DNA of 64,000 nucleotides from assembly GCA_017794925.1 (NCBI GenBank), contig CP051238.1:62001-126000 (forward strand). The letters run 5' to 3'. The notes beneath the pieces are model-generated. The model worked only from the letters and a program-made list of their open reading frames with translations, was not told where the DNA came from and did no database searches. This stretch comes from Aestuariibacter sp. (lineage in GTDB: Bacteria; Pseudomonadota; Gammaproteobacteria; Enterobacterales; Alteromonadaceae). Positions 56,433 through 64,000 of this stretch are shown piece after piece; position 1 is the first letter of the stretch, and each line of letters begins with the position of its first letter. The position numbers were made by a program, and so were the translations under genes.

Positions 56433-57197
56433 TTACGAACGCCAGGCTTGTTTTTTCAGGAAAGGACCAAAGCCGTTGTCGCCTACCCAGTACTGAACCG
56501 TGTTGTTCACACCGTTACTGGTTAACGTTGCACCAGACAGTGCATCAACCGCATATGGGTTTTCTTCACCAGCCGCTTTCTTCACTTCAAGGGCTACGTC
56601 GCCGTTCTTGTAAAGTTGCTTGCCGTCCCATTTTGCCTGCCACGCTGGGTTTTGTACTTCACCACCCAGTCCTGGCGTTTCTTTTTGCTGATAGTAAATC
56701 AGTTCGCGAACTGTTTCGCCGTCTGCATCCAGTGCCAGGAAACCATACATCAGGTCCCAAAGGCCGCTGCCATGTACTGGCAGGATGACGCGACTAACGG
56801 TTTCTTTCGCTGCTGATTCGTAAACCAGATATACCGAGGCCACTTTCGCGCGACGTTGGAAACCCACATTGCTGTTTTCCACTTTTACGCTGGTGTCGTC
56901 TACTTTCGCTGCTTTATACATATCGTAATCAGCAGAAGGTGCTTCAACGAATTCACCGGTGTTCAGGTCTACATAACGCGCTTCAACAAACTCGTTATAC
57001 GTTCCTTCGATGTTACCCTTAGCTTGTTCAAGCAGACCAGCAGCATGCAGGATGTTAGACATTTTGTCTTTCGCTGCATTACTTTGCTGAATATCACGCA
57101 GGCCAACAGCCGCGCCTGATACAATGATTGAACACACTAAACAAACCGCCAGAACTACGCCGACTGTTTTTCCAAAAGATTCTTTATTAGCCGACAC
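56433..57197 (-). CDS. nqrC: Na+-NQR subunit C
   Basis: This 254-residue subunit has one N-terminal helix and a periplasmic FMN-binding domain. The flavinylation motif [10 protein letters not shown] places the covalent FMN on Thr224. The gene overlaps the nqrB stop by 11 bases. ApbE from the same locus should add the flavin. Confidence 0.96.
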   Translation of the reverse strand: MSANKESFGKTVGVVLAVCLVCSIIVSGAAVGLRDIQQSNAAKDKMSNILHAAGLLEQAKGNIEGTYNEFVEARYVDLNTGEFVEAPSADYDMYKAAKVDDTSVKVENSNVGFQRRAKVASVYLVYESAAKETVSRVILPVHGSGLWDLMYGFLALDADGETVRELIYYQQKETPGLGGEVQNPAWQAKWDGKQLYKNGDVALEVKKAAGEENPYAVDALSGATLTSNGVNNTVQYWVGDNGFGPFLKKQAWRS

Positions 57198-58389
57198 GAG
57201 CTATCCTCCGCTTGATATTGCTTTGAGCGACAAAGTAGTCGAACAGGGGTGCCCACAGGTTAGCAAACAGAATTGCCAACATAACACCTTCAGGGAATGC
57301 TGGGTTCAGTACGCGAATCAGTACGGTCATAAAGCCGATAAAGAAACCGTATGCCCATTTGCCCTGGTTCGTAAATGACGCAGACACTGGGTCTGTTGCC
57401 ATAAAGAACATACCAAACGCCAGACCACCTACTACAAAGTGCCAGTGTGCAGGCATAGCGAACATTGCGTTCGTGTCACTACCAATCAGATTCAACAGTG
57501 TAGCGAAGAAAGCGACGCCCAGTGCAACACCTGCTACGATGCGCCAGCTGGCGATTCGCATGTAGATAATGAACAGGCCACCCAGCATAATTGCCAGTGC
57601 AGACACTTCACCCGCAGAACCAGGGATTAGACCCAGGAAGTGGTTCATCCACAAGTCAGAGTTGCTGTAATCCAATGCACCACTTGCACCCTGACTCAGA
57701 GACGTTGCACCTGAATAACCGTCAGCGGCTACCCAAACACGGTCACCCGAGATTTGTGCAGGATAAGCAAAGTACAGGAATGCACGGCCAGACAGTGCCG
57801 GGTTAAGGAAGTTACGGCCGGTACCACCAAAGATTTCTTTAGCGATGACCACACCGAACGTGATACCCAACGCAACCTGCCACAATGGGATAGTTGCAGG
57901 CAACGTTAATGCGAACAATACCGATGTTACGAAGAAACCTTCGTTAACTTCGTGCTTACGTACTGAAGCAAACAATACTTCCCAGAAGCCACCTACGATG
58001 AAGGTCACCGCGTAAATTGGCAGCCAGAAGCATGCGCCGTAGAACATCAGGCCTAATGTGCCTGCATTTGAGATGTCACCACCTAATGCCGAGAACAGGC
58101 CAGCCTGCCAGGTATCAGGTAAGGTACCCGCGCCCGCAGCAATTGCTTCCTGCGCTTGGAAACCAATGTTGTACATACCAAAGAACATAGCCGGGAATGT
58201 TGCCATCCACACCATGATCATAATACGTTTCAGGTCGATACTGTCACGAACGTGAGTACCAGCCTTGTTGACTTTACCCGGGGTATAGAAGATGGTCGCA
58301 GCCGCTTCGTACAGCGCGTACCATTTTTCGTATTTACCACCTGGTTCGAAGTTCGGTTCGATCTTCTCTAAATACGCTTTTAAGCCCAT
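57187..58389 (-). CDS. nqrB: Na+-NQR subunit B
   Basis: This 400-residue subunit has about ten membrane helices and is thought to hold the sodium path. The FMN-binding motif SGATSL places covalent FMN on Thr229. The N-terminal glycine-rich [11 protein letters not shown] stretch is family-like. It lies three bases after nqrA. Confidence 0.96.
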   Translation of the reverse strand: MGLKAYLEKIEPNFEPGGKYEKWYALYEAAATIFYTPGKVNKAGTHVRDSIDLKRIMIMVWMATFPAMFFGMYNIGFQAQEAIAAGAGTLPDTWQAGLFSALGGDISNAGTLGLMFYGACFWLPIYAVTFIVGGFWEVLFASVRKHEVNEGFFVTSVLFALTLPATIPLWQVALGITFGVVIAKEIFGGTGRNFLNPALSGRAFLYFAYPAQISGDRVWVAADGYSGATSLSQGASGALDYSNSDLWMNHFLGLIPGSAGEVSALAIMLGGLFIIYMRIASWRIVAGVALGVAFFATLLNLIGSDTNAMFAMPAHWHFVVGGLAFGMFFMATDPVSASFTNQGKWAYGFFIGFMTVLIRVLNPAFPEGVMLAILFANLWAPLFDYFVAQSNIKRRIARVG

Positions 58390-58392
58390 GAA

Positions 58393-59733
58393 TTAACCCT
58401 CTTTCTCGATCGTGGCCAAACAGTTGCGCAGGATCGGACCGTAAGTGTATTTGCCTGGGCACACGTAGGTGCACAGTGCCAAATCTTCTTCGTCCAGTTC
58501 CAGACAACCCAACGTCTGAGCACTGTCAGTATCACCAGAAATCAAATCACGCAGTAGCAGCGTGGGAAGGATATCCAGAGGCATAACGCGTTCGTAATTA
58601 CCAATTGGTACCATGGAACGTTCTGAACCATTTGTAGTTGTAGTCATATCAAACTGCTTGCTTCCACTGAAGTGACCAGTGTATGCACGCGTAATTGAAT
58701 GCTTGTCAGAACCTGGAGTAATCCAGCCAAACAGTACCTTTTCACGGCCTTCTTTCAACAACGAAACCTGAGTATGGAAACGTCCAAGGAAACCGTGAAC
58801 ACCCTGTGCAGTCGTACCATTCAGTACTGAACCAGACACGATGCGAACTTCACCGTCAGTCACTTCACCAGCGGTAAGTTCTGCCAAATCAGCACCAATT
58901 ACAGTGCGAACCAGGCGAGGATTCTTAGCAGCAGGGCCACCTAAGGCAACAACACGGCTGTTGTCTAACTGACCAGACGTAAGCGTTGCACCAATGGCAA
59001 TCACGTCCTGATAGTTTACAGACCATACTGTTTTCTTAGCACCTACCGGATCGAGGTAGTGAATGTGCGTACCAGCCAACCCTGCTGGGTGTGGGCCGTC
59101 AAACTCAGCAACGTCTGCACCGCTGTCGCCAGCTGATACTGCGCTGCCTGCTTTCTTACACACATACACTTTGCCGCCAGACAGCACTTTCAAAGCTTTC
59201 AACCCGTTTGCAAAGTCGTCCTGACGTTCTGCAATAACAACCGCCGGATCGGCAGCTAATGGGTTAGTGTCAATGGCTGTGACAAAGATTGAACTTGGCG
59301 TAGAACCAAGTGCAGGTGATTTACTGAAAGGACGCGTACGTAATGCAGACCACAAGCCACTGTCGTTTAACAGTTGCTCAATGGTTTCGCGACTGCTGCC
59401 AGCAATCTGGTCAGCAGCGATGGCAGTGAAAGCTTCCGCTTCATCACCGTCTGCTTTTACCACGACAGATTGCAAAACACGTTTAGCACCACGGTTTACT
59501 TCTACCACTTCACCCGCAACCGGAGCAGTGAATTTAACGCCTGGGTTCTTTTTATCTTCGAAAAGAACCTGACCTTTCTTCACTTTGTCTCCAACCTGCA
59601 CGTGCATGGTAGGACGCATACCCACATATTCTTCTCCCAGAATGGCAGCACGCGTCACAGACAGTCCATCCTGGATCTGCTGTGTCGGCGCTCCCGATAT
59701 AGGGAGGTCGAGACCTTTTTTGATTTTTATCAT
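58393..59733 (-). CDS. nqrA: Na+-NQR subunit A
   Basis: This 446-residue soluble subunit is the first gene of the pump operon and takes part in ubiquinone binding or reduction. The family start [16 protein letters not shown] is at 59733; an in-frame ATG 26 codons upstream adds residues unlike the family. The C-terminal [15 protein letters not shown] segment is present. The operon promoter should lie in the following 440-bp gap. Confidence 0.95.
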   Translation of the reverse strand: MIKIKKGLDLPISGAPTQQIQDGLSVTRAAILGEEYVGMRPTMHVQVGDKVKKGQVLFEDKKNPGVKFTAPVAGEVVEVNRGAKRVLQSVVVKADGDEAEAFTAIAADQIAGSSRETIEQLLNDSGLWSALRTRPFSKSPALGSTPSSIFVTAIDTNPLAADPAVVIAERQDDFANGLKALKVLSGGKVYVCKKAGSAVSAGDSGADVAEFDGPHPAGLAGTHIHYLDPVGAKKTVWSVNYQDVIAIGATLTSGQLDNSRVVALGGPAAKNPRLVRTVIGADLAELTAGEVTDGEVRIVSGSVLNGTTAQGVHGFLGRFHTQVSLLKEGREKVLFGWITPGSDKHSITRAYTGHFSGSKQFDMTTTTNGSERSMVPIGNYERVMPLDILPTLLLRDLISGDTDSAQTLGCLELDEEDLALCTYVCPGKYTYGPILRNCLATIEKEG

Positions 59734-60174
59734 ACGTAATCGCACTACTCTAATAGAAATACCCTTTTGAATAGCCAGTATCTTTACCTGCAGGTCAAAA
59801 ATACGATTCAAAAACGTACTGAGCTCACCACTATTATGCTACTGAAGGTCGTAAGAAACCCTCAAAGCTAATCTTTACTTCGCAATCAAGCTGAATTGTT
59901 ATTGTTAGAATTTGCCGACGTTAACAATTTTATTGTTGTTATTAGCGCATGGTTTTACCGCCCGTTAACAAGGCGAAAGAGAAAAACAGAAATGCCTTTC
60001 TACTTAATTTCGGAATTTTAGCATCAACCAGACGACTTGCGCTACGCAATTCGCAGATTATGCACTATTTTTATCGGATTAATCTGTACAATCAACCTAC
60101 CACCTTGGTCGCAAATTGAACCATACGGTCAAAATACCAACAAAACTGCACCTTTTTATGTATAAGTCATACAA
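59734..60174. other. Intergenic region upstream of nqrA
   Basis: This AT-rich stretch of about 440 bases holds no gene I can support. It must contain the nqr promoter on the minus strand, but I could not pick out a convincing -35/-10 pair. Confidence 0.5.
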
Positions 60175-60199
60175 ATAAGCCGTCATAAAGACGGCTTAT
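60175..60199 (-). terminator. Terminator after fabV
   Basis: ATAAGCCGTC and GACGGCTTAT form a 10-bp stem with a five-base loop 18 bases after the fabV stop; a TTATTTG run follows on the minus strand. Confidence 0.7.
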
Positions 60200-60217
60200 A
60201 TCAATTATGCAATGGTT

Positions 60218-61396
60218 TTACCAATTAACCAACGGGTCGACATCAGCGTCATAATCCACACCGGAAACATCGAAACCAAATAGGCGCAGGAATTCGTGAT
60301 GGTAACCAGCGTAATCACTTAACTCGTGGAAGTTATCCTGCGTCACCTGATCCCAAAGACCCTTGATCACTGCCTGGGTGTTATCATTGGTTTCCTTACC
60401 GTCCATGCGATAGCGATTTTGCTCGTCCAGTGTCGGCTCGCTGCCGTACAAACAATCTTTATATAATCCAGCTATTTGCTCAATACAACCTTCATGCGTA
60501 CCTTCGTTTTTCATTACACGATACAACAGCGAAATATATAACGGCATAACCGGAATCGCTGAACTGGCTTGTGTAACCAGCGCTTTTAAAGAAGAAACGT
60601 GGGCATCAACACTCAGTGCAGACAATTTTTCGTTGATTGCACTTGCCGCGCGATCCAGGTCTTCTTTCGCCTTACCAATGGTAGCCTGCCCATAAATTGG
60701 CCAAGTCAGTTCTTTACCAATGTAAGTATAAGCCGTCGTTTTACAGCCTTCAGCCAACACACCAGCTTCAGACAATGCATCCAGCCACAGTTCCCAGTCT
60801 TCGCCGCCCATTACCTTAACGGTATTAAAAATTTCATCTTCGTTGGCAGGTTCCAGGCTGATATCGTGTACCAGATCCTTGTCCGTATCGTAAGTCTTCG
60901 TGGTGTACGCCTGGCCTACCGGCTTCAGCGTTGATTTGTACACATCACCCGTGACCGGGTCAGTACGACGAGGTGCTGCCAGGCTATAAATGACCAGATC
61001 AACCTGGCCCAGATCGGCTTTAATTTTGTCGATGACTTCCTGCTTCATGCCAGCAGAGAATGCATCACCATTTAACGTTTCTGCATACAGGTCTGCCGCT
61101 TTCGCTTTATGATGGAACGCCGCCGTGTTGTACCAACCGGCTGTACCGGTTTTACGCTCTGTCGGGGCTTTTTCAAAACAGACGCCCAACGTTGCTGCAC
61201 CATAGCCAAACGCCGAAGTAATACGCGAAGCCAGTCCGTAACCGGTAGAACAACCCAGAACCAACACCTTTTTAGGTCCGTCACCTAAATCGCCAAGCCC
61301 TTGAATATAATCAATTTGTTCAGACACAACTGCTGCACAACCCACTGGGTGAGCATTCGTACAAATAAAGCCACGTATTTTGGGCTGAATAACCAT
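60218..61396 (-). CDS. fabV: Enoyl-ACP/CoA reductase FabV
   Basis: This 392-residue NADH-dependent reductase performs the last step of fatty acid elongation and is insensitive to triclosan in other species. The N terminus MVIQPKIRGFICTNAHPVGC, the nucleotide loop VLGCSTGYGLASR and the extended catalytic YX8K pattern (YGQATIGKAK region) are all present. ATG 61396 gives the family N terminus; a GTG two codons upstream has the closer ribosome-binding site. Confidence 0.95.
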   Translation of the reverse strand: MVIQPKIRGFICTNAHPVGCAAVVSEQIDYIQGLGDLGDGPKKVLVLGCSTGYGLASRITSAFGYGAATLGVCFEKAPTERKTGTAGWYNTAAFHHKAKAADLYAETLNGDAFSAGMKQEVIDKIKADLGQVDLVIYSLAAPRRTDPVTGDVYKSTLKPVGQAYTTKTYDTDKDLVHDISLEPANEDEIFNTVKVMGGEDWELWLDALSEAGVLAEGCKTTAYTYIGKELTWPIYGQATIGKAKEDLDRAASAINEKLSALSVDAHVSSLKALVTQASSAIPVMPLYISLLYRVMKNEGTHEGCIEQIAGLYKDCLYGSEPTLDEQNRYRMDGKETNDNTQAVIKGLWDQVTQDNFHELSDYAGYHHEFLRLFGFDVSGVDYDADVDPLVNW

Positions 61397-61493
61397 AGTC
61401 ACACTATCCTTTATAATTTGAGCGCGTATTGTAATAAACCACCGGATGATAACAACTCTGAGCAGCTATCACCCGGCTTATCACACAATCGGT

Positions 61494-62588
61494 TTAGCGA
61501 TTATTGTAATACGCTTGTTCTGACATGCCGTGGAAGGTTTTCGCACCGGCAAAGAAAGATTGGTAGGCATCGTAGATACGCTTAAAGTCCGGATCGGCTG
61601 CCGCTTGTTGCGCCATAACCTTAGCTGAGGCATCGCGAAGTGCATCAATGACATCCTGGGGCAATTCACGCACCGTTACACCGTGTTCGCTGATCAACTT
61701 GTTCATGGCTGCATTATTACGCGCAGTATATTCGTCCAGCATATCCTGGTTCGCCGCACGCATAGCAACTTTCACAATGGCTTGTAAATCTGCAGGTAGG
61801 CTGTTGAGTGCCTGCTCGTTTACCAGGAACTCTAGTTGCGTGCCAGGTTCGTGCCAGCCACTAGTGTAGTAATAGTCAGCCGCACGGAACAAACCAAACG
61901 CCAAATCATTGTAAGGGCCTACCCACTCAGTCGCGTCAATTGCGCTAGTTTGTAATGACGTAAATATTTCACCGCCGGTCAGGGTTACCGGAATCCCGCC
62001 CACCGCTTTGAGCACTTCGCCACCCAGACCCGGAATACGCATTTTTAAGCCCTGAAAATCGTCGAGGCTATTGATTTCTTTCTTAAACCAGCCCGCCATT
62101 TGTACACCGGTGTTACCGCCGGCAAAGGGCACAACGCCGAATGGCTTGTACAAGTCCTGCCAGAGCTTCAAACCGCCGCCATAGTGCAGCCAACCGTTCA
62201 TTTCCTGGGCATTCATACCAAATGGGATCGCTGAAAAAATCGGTGCCGCAGGCATTTTACCTTTCCAGTAGTACGCGCCAGCGTGGCCCATTTGTGCTGT
62301 CCCCTGGGCAACAGCATCAAACACTTCAAAACCGGGCACCAGTTCACCGGCACCAAACACTTTTACGGTTAATCTGCCGCCCGACATCTCGTTGACGTAC
62401 TCGGCGAAGGTTTCCGGCGCTTGTCCTAAGCCGGGAAAATTCTTCGGCCACGATGTCACTAATTTCCATTCATAGGTTTGTTGTGGTGCAGCCTGCGCTG
62501 CGGTTGTATTTGATTGAGTATTGTCCTGGCAACCACTCAGGCCTAAAGCCATACCCAGTCCCATTACTGCCAATAGCATTTTTTTCAT
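61494..62588 (-). CDS. TRAP transporter substrate-binding protein (TakP-like)
   Basis: This 364-residue periplasmic lipoprotein (lipobox LSGC) is of the DctP/TakP class that binds organic acids. The WKLVTSWPKNFPGLG opening, the conserved arginine in GLKMRIPGLGGEVL and TEWVGPYNDLAFGL fit TakP-like proteins that bind 2-oxo acids or lactate. AAGGA precedes the ATG. It follows the large permease gene by ten bases. Confidence 0.9.
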   Translation of the reverse strand: MKKMLLAVMGLGMALGLSGCQDNTQSNTTAAQAAPQQTYEWKLVTSWPKNFPGLGQAPETFAEYVNEMSGGRLTVKVFGAGELVPGFEVFDAVAQGTAQMGHAGAYYWKGKMPAAPIFSAIPFGMNAQEMNGWLHYGGGLKLWQDLYKPFGVVPFAGGNTGVQMAGWFKKEINSLDDFQGLKMRIPGLGGEVLKAVGGIPVTLTGGEIFTSLQTSAIDATEWVGPYNDLAFGLFRAADYYYTSGWHEPGTQLEFLVNEQALNSLPADLQAIVKVAMRAANQDMLDEYTARNNAAMNKLISEHGVTVRELPQDVIDALRDASAKVMAQQAAADPDFKRIYDAYQSFFAGAKTFHGMSEQAYYNNR

Positions 62589-62598
62589 TATTGTATCC

Positions 62599-63987
62599 TT
62601 AGCTGTAGAGCGTTTCAGGCAACCAGGTGGCCAGCTCAGGCCAAATGGCTAACCCTATTAATAGCACAATCTGAATAATGATGAAGGGCACAACACCGCG
62701 ATATATATCAGACGTTAGTATCGACGGTGGCGCTACACCACGCAGATAAAACAATGCAAAGCCGAAGGGCGGGGTTAAAAACGAAGTTTGCAGATTGAGT
62801 GCCAGCATAATGCCTAACCAGACAGGGTCGACGCCCATTGCCAGTAAAACAGGCGCGACGATGGGCACCACCACAAAGGTGATCTCGATAAAGTCCAGAA
62901 TAAAGCCCAGCGCAAATACCACCAGCATTACCACCAGCATGGCGCCAAATACACCACCAGGTAATTCTGTTAAGAAGCCATGAATCAGTTCTTCACCGCC
63001 GAACCCACGGAACACCAGTGAGAAAACCGAGGCGCCGATTAGGATCATGAACACCATGGCGGTCATGCGCGTGGTGTCCATGGTCACCACTTTTAACTGC
63101 GCAAGAGACAATTGCTTTTTCAATGCCGCTAACAATAAAGCACCACTGGCACCAACACCAGCCGCTTCAGTTGGTGTTGCAAACCCCGCCAGTATTGAGC
63201 CCAATACAACAATAATAAGCAATAGCGGCGGTACCAGCGCAGCGAACAAACCCTGCTCAGGTTTTGGTGATTCGCGCGTTTCTGCGCCCGCACCATCCAC
63301 AACCGCACTGGCTTCAGATTTACCTGACGATACGCCCACCACCATCACGTAAATCAAATACAACACAACCAGCAACAGGCCAGGGATTATTGCACCAACA
63401 AACAAGTCGCCCACTGACACTGAATCCGGGGAAAAAATCCCCATGGAAAGCTGGGCTTTCTGATAAGCGCTGGAGAGCACATCACCCAATAATATTAGCG
63501 CGATGGAGGGAGGAATAATCTGGCCTAACGTACCTGTCGCACAAATCGCCCCCGTGGCAAACGCGGGTGAATATCCCCGCTTTAGCATTGAGGGTAAGGA
63601 CAGCAGCCCCATGGTAACCACCGTCGCCCCGACGATACCGGTACTTGCTGCCAGCAACATACCGACCAACACCACAGACACCGCCATGCCGCTGCGATAC
63701 CTGCCCAACAGCGCAGCCATAGCAACCAGTAAGGACTCGGCGACTTTGGACTTTTCCAACATGACGCCCATAAACACAAACAGCGGTACCGCGATCAGCG
63801 TCTCGTTAGACACAATGCCAAACAACCGGTTAGGCATGGCAGTGAGGTAGGAAGCGTCAAAACCGCCAACCAATGAACCAATAGCAGCAAAAATCAACGA
63901 TACGCCGGCCAACGTTAATGCAACCGGATAGCCAAATAACAACACACCGCACACACAGGCGAACAAAACTAATGCCATCCACTCCAT
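62599..63987 (-). CDS. TRAP transporter large permease (DctM-type)
   Basis: This 462-residue inner-membrane protein is the main channel of a TRAP transporter driven by the sodium or proton gradient. About 12 or more helices and conserved stretches such as PLFVFMGVMLEKS, ATGTLGQIIPPSI and LNLQTSFLTPPFGFALFYL are present. The small permease (DctQ-type) gene should lie just outside the right edge: a TAA stop is visible on the minus strand at 63991-63993. Confidence 0.93.
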   Translation of the reverse strand: MEWMALVLFACVCGVLLFGYPVALTLAGVSLIFAAIGSLVGGFDASYLTAMPNRLFGIVSNETLIAVPLFVFMGVMLEKSKVAESLLVAMAALLGRYRSGMAVSVVLVGMLLAASTGIVGATVVTMGLLSLPSMLKRGYSPAFATGAICATGTLGQIIPPSIALILLGDVLSSAYQKAQLSMGIFSPDSVSVGDLFVGAIIPGLLLVVLYLIYVMVVGVSSGKSEASAVVDGAGAETRESPKPEQGLFAALVPPLLLIIVVLGSILAGFATPTEAAGVGASGALLLAALKKQLSLAQLKVVTMDTTRMTAMVFMILIGASVFSLVFRGFGGEELIHGFLTELPGGVFGAMLVVMLVVFALGFILDFIEITFVVVPIVAPVLLAMGVDPVWLGIMLALNLQTSFLTPPFGFALFYLRGVAPPSILTSDIYRGVVPFIIIQIVLLIGLAIWPELATWLPETLYS

Positions 63988-64000
63988 CGTTATTGCGCCT

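Noticed and set aside
59734..59811. N-terminal extension of NqrA
   Set aside because: The family N terminus starts at 59733 and the extra 26 residues look unlike any known NqrA.

Overview
The window looks like chromosomal DNA of a marine gammaproteobacterium of the order Alteromonadales (Alteromonas or Aestuariibacter type). The case rests on the Na+-translocating NADH:quinone oxidoreductase operon with apbE and nqrM, FabV, a TonB-dependent receptor paired with a tryptophan-halogenase-like protein, a CLCA_X family gene, an S9 dipeptidyl peptidase, secreted xylan enzymes and an NSS-type sodium symporter. I saw no rRNA, tRNA, CRISPR array, phage or transposase gene. Both strands are densely coded.

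Layout. 1-3.5 kb: end of a TonB-dependent receptor, then a halogenase and a DUF6445-like gene in one unit. 3.7-8.9 kb: NhaC/LysW-type transporter with a lysine-forming saccharopine dehydrogenase, and a TPR-CHAT lipoprotein. 8.9-15.9 kb (minus): transketolase, aldo/keto reductase, GH3 and GH10 enzymes, which together suggest xylan breakdown feeding the pentose phosphate pathway. 16.1-19.2 kb: two tandem acyltransferases and a YbdG-type mechanosensitive channel. 19.4-21.7 kb: a less GC-rich pair of hydrolases. 21.9-27.5 kb: small membrane protein, YggN-like protein, SDR proteins, sodium symporter, DCC protein, msrA. 27.5-31 kb: a TonB-like gene cut by a short inverted-repeat element, an Lrp/AsnC regulator, a PhzF-like enzyme, a lipoprotein. 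31-36.3 kb: PhoD-like phosphatase, flavodoxin, CLCA_X protein, ExbD, trmN6, HTATIP2-like protein. 36.3-41 kb: second copy of the element, an S9 peptidase and a secreted subtilase. 41-52.5 kb: PH-domain protein, GGDEF/EAL protein, threonine dehydratase, amidohydrolase, ppnP, metallo-beta-lactamase-fold protein, DUF1653, dinB with a LexA-like box, an AraC regulator with a carboxymuconolactone decarboxylase-like and a YrhK-like gene, and a potassium channel. 52.6-59.7 kb (minus): nqrABCDEF, apbE, nqrM. 60.2-64 kb (minus): fabV and a TRAP transporter.

The observation I would look at first is a pair of related non-coding elements, 264 and 278 bp, in opposite orientation at 27580-27843 and 36348-36625. 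Each has about 23-bp terminal inverted repeats that enclose two internal hairpins. The terminal arms differ between the copies at four positions, and each change is matched in the opposite arm. Copy 1 is flanked by TA on both sides and sits inside the 3' end of a TonB-like gene; removing it with one TA restores a reading frame with a plausible TonB-type C terminus.

Coordinates and motifs were read from the sequence. Family names come from recalled family features and no database was searched.
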